From: an uncultured Bacteroidales bacterium
Lineage (GTDB): Bacteria > Bacteroidota > Bacteroidia > Bacteroidales > P3
NCBI GenBank assembly: GCA_944320465.1
Contig: CALUHO010000004.1
Coordinates: forward strand, 62,001 to 126,000
Reading direction: 5' to 3'
DNA length: 64,000 nt
Made by a program: the position numbers and the translations under genes. Every line of letters begins with the position of its first letter. Positions within the stretch are counted from its first letter, which is position 1. The notes under the pieces were generated by a model. The model had not been told where the DNA came from and did no database searches. It saw nothing but the letters and a program-made list of their open reading frames with translations. Positions 8,744 to 19,600 of this stretch are shown here, piece by piece.

Positions 8744-11700
8744 CTACTTGTAAAATTTCATTTGCAAGCTCTGGCCCGAAACCGGAACCAAGCGGACGAT
8801 GTACACGCCGTTCGACAGGGAATGCAAGTCGATATCGCCTTCAGGTGCGTTCAAGGTTTCGGTCAACATCAAACGCCCTTGCATGTCGAGAATTTGGACA
8901 TCCCGGATTTCCGAACCGGCACGGATGTAAAGAATCTGTTCGTGGACATAAACCTTGCAGTCCGAAGCCAGGCTGCCTTCATTGCTTACCGGTGTCACGC
9001 TCACGCCGCAAGTAGCCGTAATCGAGGCGTCTTCCTCGCTGCTGACCGTAATCACGGCCGAACCGGGAGCTACCGCCGTCACCGTGCCGTCTTCCACCGT
9101 GGCCACCGCCGGGTCGGAAGAATTGTAGCTTACATTCTGGTTGGTGGCATCGGAAGGCCGGATCGTAACGTTCAATTCGGCAGTCGCACCCACCGCAAGT
9201 TCCAGATAGGAAGGATCCACGATAATGCGTTCCACGGGAACCGCCACGGTCACCAAGCAGCTGTCGGAGGCATGGCCGTCCTCGCTTTCGGCCACCACAT
9301 AGGCTTCGCCCAAGGCTACCCCATAAACGATTCCGTTGGAAACCATCAGGATATCGTTGTCGGTCACATACCAGTGGATGTTCTGGTTGTCGGCATCCGC
9401 CGGTTGCAGGCTCGCCGTCAAGGTCTGCTGTTCCCCTACCCCGATAACGATATGGCTTTGATCCAAGGTCAGGCTTTCCACAGGCTGGGCCACCCTAATC
9501 CGGCAAACAGCCGTGAACCCGCCTTCTTCGGTTTCCACCGTGATGGCCGCTGTTCCCGTGCTGCGGGCTGTCACGACCCCGTTTTGGTCGACGGAAGCCA
9601 CCAAAGGATCCGAAGACTCCCAGTAAAGGGTCTGATTTTCAGCCGTGGCAGGGAAAACAAGGGCTTGCAAGGTATCCACATCCCCCATGTACATGAGATA
9701 GGTTTCCGAAGGGAAGGAAACGCCGCGCACCACGTATTCGAACCAGAGGTGGGGCATGCCGGCTTCCATCTTCCAAGGTTCTTCCAGGCTTTCCCCGAAG
9801 GCCCAGCCCAAGGTGGAAGCATAGAATTCCTCGTCCATTTCCTCAGCGGTCATGGACATGCCGTGGCTGCCCATAGGCACGGCTTCCGCATCATCCGCAG
9901 ATATGACGGCTTCCGCTCCGGCCACGCCGACCAGCATGGAAGCGAGGGCGAAATTGGAATCGGATGCCGAATGGTCGTTGATAATCCAATCGGAAATCCG
10001 GTAAACCGAACCCTCTTCGGTCGTGCTCAAGGTGTCGTTCATGGCTACGGAGTAAGACAAACGGCCTTCACCCGTCATCATGCCCCGGATTTGGCCCACC
10101 AGACCGCCAATCGCCGCATCGCGTCCGGCTTCGGGCAGTGCCGACAAACGGCCTGTGGCATAAACATGGTCGACCGTGGTGGCGGAAACATAACCAACCA
10201 CGCCACCGATAACGCCCAAGCCAGACACTTCCATGTTGGAATAGCAGTTCCGGAGGGAAGAAGTCTGGTTGGCTTGCCCGGCTATGCCGCCGGTGTATTC
10301 ATTCCCCAAAATGCTTCCTTGGGAATAGCAAGCCTCAATCAAGGAACCGCTCCGGGACAGCAAGCCGGCAATCCCTCCGGCCTTGTTTGAAGCCGGTGCC
10401 GAAATGGAACCGTTGAAACTGCACTGGCGGATTTGCGCCGCACCGAGCACGCCCCCGGCGATACCGCCCACCTGCGCTTGCCCGCCTCCGGAGGTCACAT
10501 CCATCATGGATCCGGTTACATGGCAATTTTCAATGACAGCGGAATTGCTGGCGGCACCTGCCACGATGCCGGCACCGATAGCCGAAGCCGACTCAAGCCG
10601 GGCCCCCTCGATATTCAAGTTCCGGATTTCCGCCCCGAGCAAGATTCCGAAAAGGCCTGCGTAATCGGCATCGCTGTTGATGTGGAGGTTACGAATCGTA
10701 TGTCCCTGTCCGTCAAAATGGCCTTGGAAGCCGTCTTGCGCAATCGGGGAAAAGCCTCTGTTGTTCAAACCCGACCAAGAAACCATGTCGATGTCGGACT
10801 CCAGGACGTACCAAGCATCCAAATCGTTGCGAACCTGGTCGAGCTGGGCCGGGGTGCTGATGACATAGGGGTCGTCTTCCGTTCCCGAACCCGGCAAGGA
10901 ATCGCGAACCAAAGGCAATTGGTAGAACACGGTGGTCAAGCCATCGCCGCCGTATCCGGAACCTCCGCCTTGGTAAACGATATACATGGCCTGTATCCGG
11001 TCGGAAGCCTGACCGGGAATGGTTCCAGCCGAGGAGAAATCCCCGTATTCGGGATGGGAGTAAACCTTATGCGTTACGGTTCCGCTTTCTTCCTGGGCCA
11101 CGGCCACATAGTAATAATATGTACCTTCGCCGCTCAACGATTCCTCGGTTCCCATGACAATGAACTCACGTTCGGCATCATCGTCGAGCAAATACGGATT
11201 GAGGTTCTCGGCGGTCAAAACCACTCCATATTGGACGGTCTGCTCCCCTACCTTGAGGCGGACTTTCTTGCTCATTTCTCCTTGGGGCGTGAAATATCCG
11301 AGGCAAATGGCAGCCGTGTCCTGATAATATTCGCCACTGCGCAAGGACCAGATGTACTGCCAACCATAATCCGGATCGGCAAGCCTTTCAAACGTCAAGG
11401 AAAGGTATTCCCCATCCTGGATAGTCCCGAAATAGGTGGATTCCAAGGAAGGCATCTGCACCATCTGGAAGCCGGTGATGGCATCTTCCGTGCCCCAGAA
11501 CACCACATACTCGTCCGGCTGGCCAGGAAGTTCGGCAAGCTTGAGAACTCCGCCGGTCCCGATAAAGAGTTCCTTTTCCATCTCCCCGGCTTCATTCACC
11601 AAGTAAATGTCGCTTTGCGTGCAATCGCACTCATCCAAATGGCGGTCCACGGTATAAATCAATTCCCAATCGGGGTCGGAATCGAACAAAGTCTTGCTGA

Positions 11701-12805
11701 GCATGATATCCGAGAAATGGCGCAAGGCTCCCATGCTCCATTCATGCGAATCCTTGCCGAAGATGTCAATCTTGATTTGCTTGGAAACCTCGAAAGTGGC
11801 GGCATTGTAAATGGTAACGATGAAATGGTTGTCAGCCCTTACCACCGGATCGCGAGGGTCACCGGGTTCCACGAAAGATTGTTCGTAACGGCAAGCCACA
11901 TAATACGTGCTGTCTTCCAACTCGAGGGTCTGGAAAGCCGCCGAAGAAGTATAGCTGACCAAAGTGCGGTCGATGGCATAATGGAACAAGCGTTCCCCTT
12001 CGGTACGGGCATTGTAAATATTGTATTCAACGCTATCCTGGATTCCTGCATAGGTGGGAGCCGCAATCATGAATTGACGGGAATTGCCTACCGTTTGCAA
12101 GAAAGCCCCCGAAGCCTGCCCGTATTTCTGGAGGATTTCCCCGTCCTCATTGACCACGAGGATGGTGTCTCGACAATAAGCCGGCCCGGAACTCAAGTGT
12201 TCGGTGAAACTGTGGACCTGAAGCACGATTTCCCGCTTGGTATCGGTATTGAAGAAAGAGGTGGAAGCCGTCCCGATGACGGACACGGAATAGGTGGAAT
12301 CCGGAACATCCAAGGTAAAAGACTTTTCCACTTCCAGATTTTCATCCAGAAGACTGATGGTCATGCTTTTGTAATAAGGCTGATTGCTAGTCCCGACCGT
12401 AAAGGAAACTTCGCCTTGTTGGGTGAAGAGTAAGGATTCGCCGGTTTCCAGCATCGTAAGCGTTCCCCAGGACATGTCTTGGTAATGGGTGATTTCCCGG
12501 AAATCGTCGAAACGGATATTGTCGCCCTGGGCCTTGCTTCCCGCTTGGTTCGAAGCAATGGGCAAGGTACTCATCGGGTACGTTTTAGCGAAATTGTCCA
12601 CCGTAACGGGTTCGGAAAGTTGTTCCTTCGTCAAGGTGGGCTGCCTGTGGAGCACCGTGGGAAGGGACTCTCCATCCCAGGAAGTTTCAATCCAGCGAGG
12701 CTGTCCTTGTTCGTTCTGCGGAGCGGAATGCGCAAAAACGTTTGAAACCGAAAGCAAGCCGGCACAAGCCAGACTTGTCAGCAAGGTTTTCCATGTACAT
12801 TTCAT
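8744..12805 (-). CDS. T9SS-secreted surface protein with GLUG and BIG2 domains
   Basis: 1353 residues from MKCTWKTLLT (start at 12805, chosen because a Sec signal peptide ending SNVFA follows at once; the open frame extends 20 codons further upstream). Residues about 60-650 are a beta-rich region with no family I recognise. About 660-960 are GLUG-type repeats (GFQGHFDGQGHTIRNL, YAGLFG, GGIAG). About 1035-1285 hold three Ig-like BIG2 domains (the VTARSTGTAAITV type). The last 75 residues form a type A T9SS sorting domain (VQILDMQGRLMLTE, LSNGVYIVRLV, ending KFYK). It is predicted to be exported through T9SS and anchored on the cell surface; the ligand or substrate is unknown. Confidence 0.9.
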   Translation of the reverse strand: MKCTWKTLLTSLACAGLLSVSNVFAHSAPQNEQGQPRWIETSWDGESLPTVLHRQPTLTKEQLSEPVTVDNFAKTYPMSTLPIASNQAGSKAQGDNIRFDDFREITHYQDMSWGTLTMLETGESLLFTQQGEVSFTVGTSNQPYYKSMTISLLDENLEVEKSFTLDVPDSTYSVSVIGTASTSFFNTDTKREIVLQVHSFTEHLSSGPAYCRDTILVVNEDGEILQKYGQASGAFLQTVGNSRQFMIAAPTYAGIQDSVEYNIYNARTEGERLFHYAIDRTLVSYTSSAAFQTLELEDSTYYVACRYEQSFVEPGDPRDPVVRADNHFIVTIYNAATFEVSKQIKIDIFGKDSHEWSMGALRHFSDIMLSKTLFDSDPDWELIYTVDRHLDECDCTQSDIYLVNEAGEMEKELFIGTGGVLKLAELPGQPDEYVVFWGTEDAITGFQMVQMPSLESTYFGTIQDGEYLSLTFERLADPDYGWQYIWSLRSGEYYQDTAAICLGYFTPQGEMSKKVRLKVGEQTVQYGVVLTAENLNPYLLDDDAEREFIVMGTEESLSGEGTYYYYVAVAQEESGTVTHKVYSHPEYGDFSSAGTIPGQASDRIQAMYIVYQGGGSGYGGDGLTTVFYQLPLVRDSLPGSGTEDDPYVISTPAQLDQVRNDLDAWYVLESDIDMVSWSGLNNRGFSPIAQDGFQGHFDGQGHTIRNLHINSDADYAGLFGILLGAEIRNLNIEGARLESASAIGAGIVAGAASNSAVIENCHVTGSMMDVTSGGGQAQVGGIAGGVLGAAQIRQCSFNGSISAPASNKAGGIAGLLSRSGSLIEACYSQGSILGNEYTGGIAGQANQTSSLRNCYSNMEVSGLGVIGGVVGYVSATTVDHVYATGRLSALPEAGRDAAIGGLVGQIRGMMTGEGRLSYSVAMNDTLSTTEEGSVYRISDWIINDHSASDSNFALASMLVGVAGAEAVISADDAEAVPMGSHGMSMTAEEMDEEFYASTLGWAFGESLEEPWKMEAGMPHLWFEYVVRGVSFPSETYLMYMGDVDTLQALVFPATAENQTLYWESSDPLVASVDQNGVVTARSTGTAAITVETEEGGFTAVCRIRVAQPVESLTLDQSHIVIGVGEQQTLTASLQPADADNQNIHWYVTDNDILMVSNGIVYGVALGEAYVVAESEDGHASDSCLVTVAVPVERIIVDPSYLELAVGATAELNVTIRPSDATNQNVSYNSSDPAVATVEDGTVTAVAPGSAVITVSSEEDASITATCGVSVTPVSNEGSLASDCKVYVHEQILYIRAGSEIRDVQILDMQGRLMLTETLNAPEGDIDLHSLSNGVYIVRLVPVSGQSLQMKFYK

Positions 12806-13242
12806 AATGAATAAGTTTTGTGTGTTTTGGTACGTATGTTTGTTCTCGATTCGTTTTGGTTCCAAAGGCTTGTTATCGTTTGTGGAAGCCTGTCCGGGAA
12901 GGAATTCCGGGAAAAGCCGGACCGTGTTTTTCAGGCTGCTTCCCCCTCGGCATCCCCGCGATACCTAAATTCTGATTTTTCCAAATCCAATCCGGATTGC
13001 GGGACACGTAAATTCCACGAAAGCGCCAAAAACGTAACACGTAGATGACACGTATAGGCCTATATCTTATTTTTTATAAAATGAATAACAGAATAATAAA
13101 AGAGGAAAGAAAGCAAAGAAAACGTAGCAAGGGAAAAAGAACCCGAGGATTTTTTGGATTGCGGGAAGATAAAAAAATCCCGGAAACAGTAGTTGGCAGG
13201 CAGTCGTCTCCGGGACTGGCATAAATGGAATGGTTCCAAAAT
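12806..13242. other. gene-free stretch
   Basis: AT-rich in its second half (13060-13150). I see no supported gene, repeat copy or convincing TAnnTTTG promoter for the minus-strand gene that starts at 12805. Confidence 0.5.
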
Positions 13243-14103
13243 CAAACTCCCGTAAACTTCCTGATAGGCTTTCCCGGCAGCCTTGTAGGCCTCGGACTGG
13301 AGGTCTGCCCCGTAGGCGGAACCGCCATGCAGGAACTTCACGTTTTTCCGCAGAAATTTCCAGCACGTCATCGTAGAAGCCGGGAACGGTCACATGACCG
13401 TTTTCGATCATCATACTGGCAATCAGTTGGTTGGGATATTGGCGGGATTGGCCACGGTGCCGCCGAAAATACCGGAATTAAGGTCTTTGTTGGGTCCCGT
13501 CACACTGACTTCCACATAGCTCAAGCCCACGGTGATGGAGGGTATCTCCGGCGCAATCATCGAGGTGTCGGACACCAAAATCACATCGGCCTTGAGCATT
13601 TCCTTGTGGTCGGCACACCATTTTCCCAAAGAGGGCGAACCGATTTCCTCCTCGCCTTCGAGCATGAACTTGACGTTGCAAGGCAGACAATTTTCCTTGA
13701 CCATGTATTCGAAGGCTTTGGCGTGCATGAACGACTGCCCTTTGTCATCGTTGGCACCCCGGGCATACAGACGGTCGCCAATGATTCGGGGTTCAAAAGG
13801 CGGGGTCTTCCAAAGTTCCACCGGATCCACCGGCATCACATCGTAATGGCCGTAAACCAAGACGGTCTTGGCTTTGACATCGATGATTTTTTCGCCATAA
13901 ACCACGAGGTTTCCCTCGGTCGGCATGACCTCGGCTTTGTCGGCCTCGGCTTTGAGCAACTGCTCTTTCCAATACTCGGTGGCACGCTGCATGTCGGGCT
14001 TGTGCGCCGATTCGGAACTGATGGACGGAATACGGATCAAACCGTAGAGTTCTTCCAGGAAACGATCCCAGTTGGCATCGATGTGATTTTTAATCGGTGT
14101 CAT
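13243..14103 (-). pseudogene. M20 family dipeptidase, frameshifted and truncated
   Basis: The start MTPIKNHIDANWDRF (14103) opens a typical M20 peptidase: VLVYGHYDVMPVDP holds the first metal ligands, RGANDDKGQSF the bridging Asp, and EGEEEIGSPSL the catalytic and metal Glu residues. After FGGTVANPANI the frame breaks at about 13430; the sequence continues in another frame as NQLIASMMIENGHVTVPGFYDD (13414 onward), then shifts again near 13350 to an EAYKAAGKAYQEVYG segment and ends. Intact relatives are about 450 residues; here roughly 290 are recognisable over three frames, and the C-terminal third with the last metal ligand is gone. A non-functional remnant. Confidence 0.85.
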
Positions 14104-14320
14104 AGATATCTGATTGTTAGTTGATTCACCAAAAGAAACAGAATGTCGGGATTTCCCGTCCTGGCCTCCACCTGACTCCCCGGTTCCATACATGGTCTTC
14201 CGCAGGAGGAAAGGAACGGGACCATCAAATGGAATCCCATGCCAGGAGCGGAATTACGGAAAATTCGGGTTCAACCTACGGGAACATCCTGACCATCGGA
14301 AAATTTCCAGAAAGAATCCT

Positions 14321-14328
14321 TAACTTTG
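14321..14328 (+). promoter_or_regulatory. -7 box TAACTTTG
   Basis: Exact match to the Bacteroidota -7 consensus TAnnTTTG, 43 bp upstream of the ORF at 14371. No clear TTTG -33 element is seen at the right distance. Confidence 0.45.
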
Positions 14329-14370
14329 CTATGATTCAAAAAGAAATACCGTCTAACCAATCCAAGACAA

Positions 14371-14712
14371 ATGCGTCTCATGAAAAATTTGCCGGGATTC
14401 CAATCCTTGAAATATCTCTTACTTGCCATTCAAACCGCTATCTGCACCCTCTTTTCCTCCGGAAACTGCCAAACCAAACAGGAAGCGGATTCCATCATGG
14501 AGTTTATCCAAAACAATTTCTATAGCCAAGGGGAAAAGAGCAAGGAATCCCTGGCCGCCCTGTACCGCATATCCCGGGAACAAGGGGATTACGATCTCCT
14601 TGCCGAGGCCATTTATCCCAAATCGGTCATCAGATTCGCCGGGTTTGTTTCCGATAGGGAAAATGAGTCTTTCGGGCAATCACCCCAGAGTCGGATGACC
14701 GATTTGGGCTAA
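14371..14712 (+). pseudogene. truncated secreted protein ending in repeat sequence
   Basis: 113 residues. The N-terminus (MRLMKNLPGFQSLKYLLLAI, then CTLFSSGNCQ) looks like a signal peptide, followed by a helical stretch (EADSIMEFIQNNF, SLAALYRISREQGDYDLLAEA) like the first TPR helices of the 6175-type regulators. From about codon 83 onward the protein is translated family A repeat (YPKSVIRFAGF...MTDLG). The element therefore appears to have replaced the rest of the gene. It overlaps the stop codon of the convergent ATPase gene. Parent family uncertain. Confidence 0.6.
14617..14708. repeat. family A palindromic repeat, short copy
   Basis: 92 bp. Left end CCCAAATCGGTCATCAGA, right end TCGGATGACCGATTTGGG: inverted ends with a shortened interior (gaaaatgagtctttcgggca, shared with the 8131 copy as gaaaatgaggcattcgggca). 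It forms the 3' end of the 14371 ORF and ends exactly at the stop codon of the minus-strand ATPase gene (14709). Confidence 0.8.
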
Positions 14713-16088
14713 AAGGAAACAGGTCTGGGTGTCTTTCCGCCATGCAAGGAACCCGGTTTCCGGGATTCTGCCATGCGGAGGAGTTTGTCGAGCCATCCGG
14801 CCAAGGGGGCAGGGCAACTGAGAAGACCTTGGTTAAATTGCAGATTAAGCATGGAAAACCGAACCCGATACTCAGGGCTGTATTTTTTATTGTATTCGGA
14901 AAGGCTGTTCCCGTTGATATTATTTTCGGCCTTTACTTCGACAGGGATAACCTCTTCTCCCCATTGCAATACAAATTCCACTTCTGCCGTCGCACCCGAA
15001 GTCCAATAACAGGGATTCTGCCCATCAGACAACGGAAGGATGGATTGCAAAACGGCGTTCTCTGCCATGGCACCTTTGAATTCCGTATAATTCGAAGTCG
15101 GATCGGCAACAACCGTAGCGGGCAAACGAGCCAAGCGACGAAGCAGTCCGCAATCGCAAGCATATACTTTGAACGCATTGGTTTCCTGGTAAGCGGACAC
15201 GGGCATTCCAGGTTTGCTGATGTTGTAAATGCGGTATATCAATCCCGCTTCTTCCAACCACATCAGGGCATCTTCATAATCCTTTGAACGGGCTCCGCTC
15301 CGTACAACTTTGTAAATGAATTTGCGGTTTTCTTTAGACAGTTGGGATGGCAAGGAATGCCAAAGGGCATGAATGCGAGGAATGTCCCGCGCTTCCGCAT
15401 ATTTGGCAAAATCCATCTCGTAGAGGTCCAATATGTCCTGCAAGGTGGATTCCACGGCTCCAATCCCTCTGTTTCCGAGCAGAGCCACCACAGCTTCCGG
15501 CATTCCGCCCGATACCTGGTATCGCCTGTATTCCGAACGTAATTTGTTCAGGATGATTTCAGGTAAGTTCCGTATTTCGCTCAAGGAATCGACATATTTA
15601 AATGTGTTGGCATCGCTTGCGCGGAGGAATTCCTTGAAAGAAAGCGGGAAAAGTTTAAGTATTTTTACTTTGCCGACAGGAACTGTCATTTTCCGTTCCT
15701 TGACAGCCACGCCTAACAAAGAACCCGCTGCCATGATGGGATATTCAGGAGCCTCTTCATAGAAATATTTCAGGCTGTTGAGGGCTTCTTCGCACTCCTG
15801 TATTTCATCAAATATAAGGAGGGTTTTATTGGGCAGGATAGGCTCTTCGCAGTATAAGGCAAGTTCCTTGAGAATGCGGTCTGGACTTTTGGTAACTTGG
15901 AAGACCGATTTCAATTCCGGCTGACGGTCGAAGTCGAATTTGGCATAATGCTCGAAGCATTGACGGCCGAATGTTTCCATGACCCAGGTTTTCCCGGTCT
16001 GGCGTGCGCCTGTCAGCAGGATTGGTTTGCGGCCAGCAGAATCTTTCCACTGTTCGAGAATGTCTGAGATGTCTCTTTTAATTTCCAT
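14709..16088 (-). CDS. AAA-type ATPase with C-terminal DUF4143-like domain
   Basis: 459 residues. Walker A GARQTGKT at 27-34 and Walker B TLLIFDEIQ at 89-97 belong to the AAA_14 fold. The C-terminal half carries the DUF4143-like nuclease-fold signature (FKVYACDCGLLRRLA, YWTSGATAEVEFVLQWGEEV, IPVEVKAENN). Members are common, multi-copy, often horizontally moved ATPases of unknown role in Bacteroidota; the E-V-E-F ... E-V-K pattern suggests a PD-(D/E)XK-like fold, but activity is unproven. It is a single gene with its own strong promoter (16146-16176). The stop codon touches a family A repeat. Confidence 0.9.
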   Translation of the reverse strand: MEIKRDISDILEQWKDSAGRKPILLTGARQTGKTWVMETFGRQCFEHYAKFDFDRQPELKSVFQVTKSPDRILKELALYCEEPILPNKTLLIFDEIQECEEALNSLKYFYEEAPEYPIMAAGSLLGVAVKERKMTVPVGKVKILKLFPLSFKEFLRASDANTFKYVDSLSEIRNLPEIILNKLRSEYRRYQVSGGMPEAVVALLGNRGIGAVESTLQDILDLYEMDFAKYAEARDIPRIHALWHSLPSQLSKENRKFIYKVVRSGARSKDYEDALMWLEEAGLIYRIYNISKPGMPVSAYQETNAFKVYACDCGLLRRLARLPATVVADPTSNYTEFKGAMAENAVLQSILPLSDGQNPCYWTSGATAEVEFVLQWGEEVIPVEVKAENNINGNSLSEYNKKYSPEYRVRFSMLNLQFNQGLLSCPAPLAGWLDKLLRMAESRKPGSLHGGKTPRPVSF

Positions 16089-16145
16089 TCACGTAAAATA
16101 GTTCGATTTTGTGTTGTGATTTACATTTTTCCGAATTATTTAATG

Positions 16146-16176
16146 CAAAGATAGCCTAAGTTCCGGCAAAAGCAAA
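16146..16176 (-). promoter_or_regulatory. promoter of the AAA ATPase gene
   Basis: On the minus strand: TTTG (16176-16173), 19 bp, TATCTTTG (16153-16146), a near-ideal Bacteroidota vegetative promoter about 58 bp from the start codon. The remaining gap to 16553 shows no gene I can support. Confidence 0.7.
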
Positions 16177-16553
16177 AACATATGGCACCTTTCGATTAAG
16201 CCGAGCGGAGCGAGCTCATGAACACCTTGGAAATCTTTGCGCCGTGAATAAAGGACTGCGGAAACGAACAAAAAGGGTTTCTCGGTCAGGAGGGAATGTA
16301 TCCTACCGGGCATGTGCAGCAATAGAAAGGGATGTTGGCTGGTTTCCCCGGCATGTAGTACGGAAATCGCCTTGGCATTTCCAGGATTTCCGATGGATTT
16401 TTGTAGAAAACCGATGCACAACGGCAGATTCAGAAAGTCAAGAAAACGTAGTCCATGAAATCAACAATACACTAAAAAACAACCAATAAAACAATCTACC
16501 ACCTATATAAACAACGTAATTCAAGGCATTCTCCAGGCAGACTACACAGGCTG

Positions 16554-16584
16554 TTTTCCGCGCTTTTTTTCATGTATATCTTTG
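16554..16584 (+). promoter_or_regulatory. promoter of the 16682 pseudogene
   Basis: TTTT (16554-16557), 19 bp, TATCTTTG (16577-16584); the -33 element is off consensus by one base. It lies 97 bp upstream of the ATG at 16682. Confidence 0.5.
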
Positions 16585-16681
16585 TCATGCCTCATCCGGG
16601 GAATGGAAGCTTGACGGACATCTCCGGACACGGACATCCCCGGGCGAGGTCAAGGAAGTCAAACTTAAAAACACAAACATC

Positions 16682-19600
16682 ATGAAGAAACATCTTTTGC
16701 CTTTCATCTGCGCGTTCTGCCTGGCAAGCCTTCCTCTTGCCCGCGCACAGGAGACTACCGAAGTCACGGCCTACGAAGGGGCAACGGAAGTGTCAGCCCC
16801 GTTCGCCTTCGACCAAAGCTCGTATGTGTCGCAGACCCTTTACCCGGCTTCGGTCTTGGGTGTGGAAGAAGGAGAAATCCTGTCCATTGCCTACGAAGGT
16901 ACGTTTTCCACCGGTCTTTCTTCGGACATCACCCTCTGGATGGGAGAAACCGAAATGACGGACTTGACCGAGAATTGGGTTGACCTCACCACGCTCCAAC
17001 AGGTGTACCAAGGCAAGGGCATCGCCCTCCCGGAAGGAGAAAACTAAGAACTCGCTTTTACTTTGGACACTCCCTACGACTATCAAGGAGGCACCTTGGT
17101 AGTCTATATGCTGGCTCGCCACCAAGAAAGCACGGATGCCGCATGCACTTTCCAAGGCAGCATCATCCCCACCGATGAAGAGACTTGGGAACCCGAAAGA
17201 CCCTATGTGACCCGGGTGTACGGCACCTCCAACGCAGGTGCGCCTTTCGGCATCGCCGATTCCATGGAACTGAGCAAGTACTGGAATATGGGAGGATCGG
17301 CAGATTGCCCCAAGACCACTTTCACGTTGAGCGGCGCTTCCTCGGAAGACCCCCAAGAACCGGAAGAACCGGCCTTTGTCCTGTCCATTACCGGTGAAGA
17401 GCTTGACAGTTGCACTTACCAGCCCTTCGGCTTCGACGAGCAATGCTATGCATCCCAGATGCTCTACAAGGCCGAGGAAATGAACTATGTGAAAGGCGAG
17501 ATGTCCGCCTTGGTCTACTACGGGAGCTTCAAGGAAGACCTGACCACGAATGCCAAAGTATGGGTGGGCGAGACCGATTTCACCAACGTCTACCTTGAGT
17601 GGGTGGATCCTGCCGAAATGACCCTGGTCTACGAGGGGCCGCTGGACATCGCCCAAGGTTCCCATAGCCTGGAGATTCCTTTTTCCACCCCTTACGACTA
17701 CCAAGGCCGGAATTTCGTAGTCTACACTTTCTGTGAAAACGGAAGCATCAACGATGCCCCCGAAGCAGCCAAATTCTTGAGCCACCCGGTCTACAATGCC
17801 CAATCCAGTTATATGTCCGGCCCGGGCCTGGATCCCGAAAACCTGTTCAGCGGGGACGAGTCCACACTCCGTCCCAACGTGGACATCCGCTTCTCCACCT
17901 TGGCAACGGAACGCTGCAAGCTCATCTTTGCGGTACAAGACGAAACCGGGGCAGTCATTCCGGATGCTTGCATCACCTTGAACGATTCCACCTATCCTGC
18001 CGGCCATTACGTATTCGATTCCTTGATGGCCATGGGCTACGAGTACACGGTAGCCAAGGAAGGCTACAGCGAAGTGATGGGGACGGTGGTGCTTTCCGAA
18101 GGAGAGCAGACCGAGACCGTGACTTTGACTTCCTTGTCCAATATCCCGGCTATCAGCGATTATTTCTTTGAAGATTTCGACAATATCGATGCTTGGCTCC
18201 GCCCCAACGGCTTCGGTGGCGACTTCAAGGTGGAAGAAGGCGGAGGCATGGACGGCGGCAACCGTCTGGCGCACTCCTTCTGGGTCTTCGACGGGGAACG
18301 TACCATGGTGACGAACCCTGTCTTCATGGGAAGCGACCCGGTTTTCAAGTTCTGGTACCGGGTCATGGATTTCCGGACATACCCGGAAGGCATGTACAAT
18401 GGGGAAAACCTGGAATGGAAGATAGAGGTTTCCACCAACATGGGCGGCAGCTGGACGGAAATACACAAGGAAGATTTCGGAGAACATGAAGCCAGCATGG
18501 ACTACAAGCTTTTCGAACTCGATGTCACCAGCTATGCCAATGCCATCTGCCAGTTCCGCCTGACGGTGAACCGCGACTTCGCCATCCCCGATGAATTCTT
18601 CTTCGATATCGACAATATGGAAATCGGCACCCAGCATACGCATGACTTGGCCGTGGTTTCTCCGGTCAAGGCCGACCGCATCGTAGCCAAAGGGAGTGAA
18701 GGCGAATACACGGTGGTTGTCAAGAATTTCGGGACGGAGGAATCGGGCAGCTACACCGTCCGGCTGATGGAGGGGGACACGGAAGTGGCCTCCGCGACGG
18801 GCAGCGGGCTGGCGTCCAAAGCTTCCACTACGCACACATTGACTTGGGAGGCCAAGGAAGAAGGACTCTCCGTACTCCGTGCCGAAGTGGAATATGAAAA
18901 CGACGAAGTGAATATCAACGACAAAAGCCTCGACATCCGTGTATCCGTGGCGCCGGAAGGAACCATCGCCACCAACATAGACGATTGCGAAGGCAGCGAT
19001 TTCGGTTCCGCGCCCTACGATTTCTACAACCCTTACAGCCTGACCCAGACCATGTACTTCAAGGAAGAGCTTGCTTATATCGACACCAACACGGAATTCA
19101 TCACCGGCATCGCCTACAAGATACGGTTTGACGAGCCCTTGGAAAAGAAACGGATCACTATCTGGCTCGGCGAATCCGACAGCGCGGACATGTTCTATAA
19201 TATCGTCCCTGCTTCCCAGATGACCAAGGTGTTCGAGGGGGCGGTGGACTTCAGCGACGTGGACGGGGACAACTTGATGATCAACTTCACCACGCCTTAC
19301 AAATACCATGGACGCAACTTGGTGGTATGTTCCTACAAGGAAGACAACCAAGCCTACCCTTACGAGCAGAGCTTTGAATTTTACGGGAAAAACGACATGG
19401 ATCCCTGCCGGAACTTCACGTTCGTTTCCGAAGAACCGCTGGATTTGGAAGCCTTGCGCCCGACCCAGAATTCCACATCCGAACGGCCCGAAGAAAGAGG
19501 GTACGCCACTTTCATCAATGCTTCCACCGTGATCCTGACAAGGGAAGACATCTCGGCTTATACAGTAACTTTCAATGTGGTGGACGAACAGGGCCAGCCC

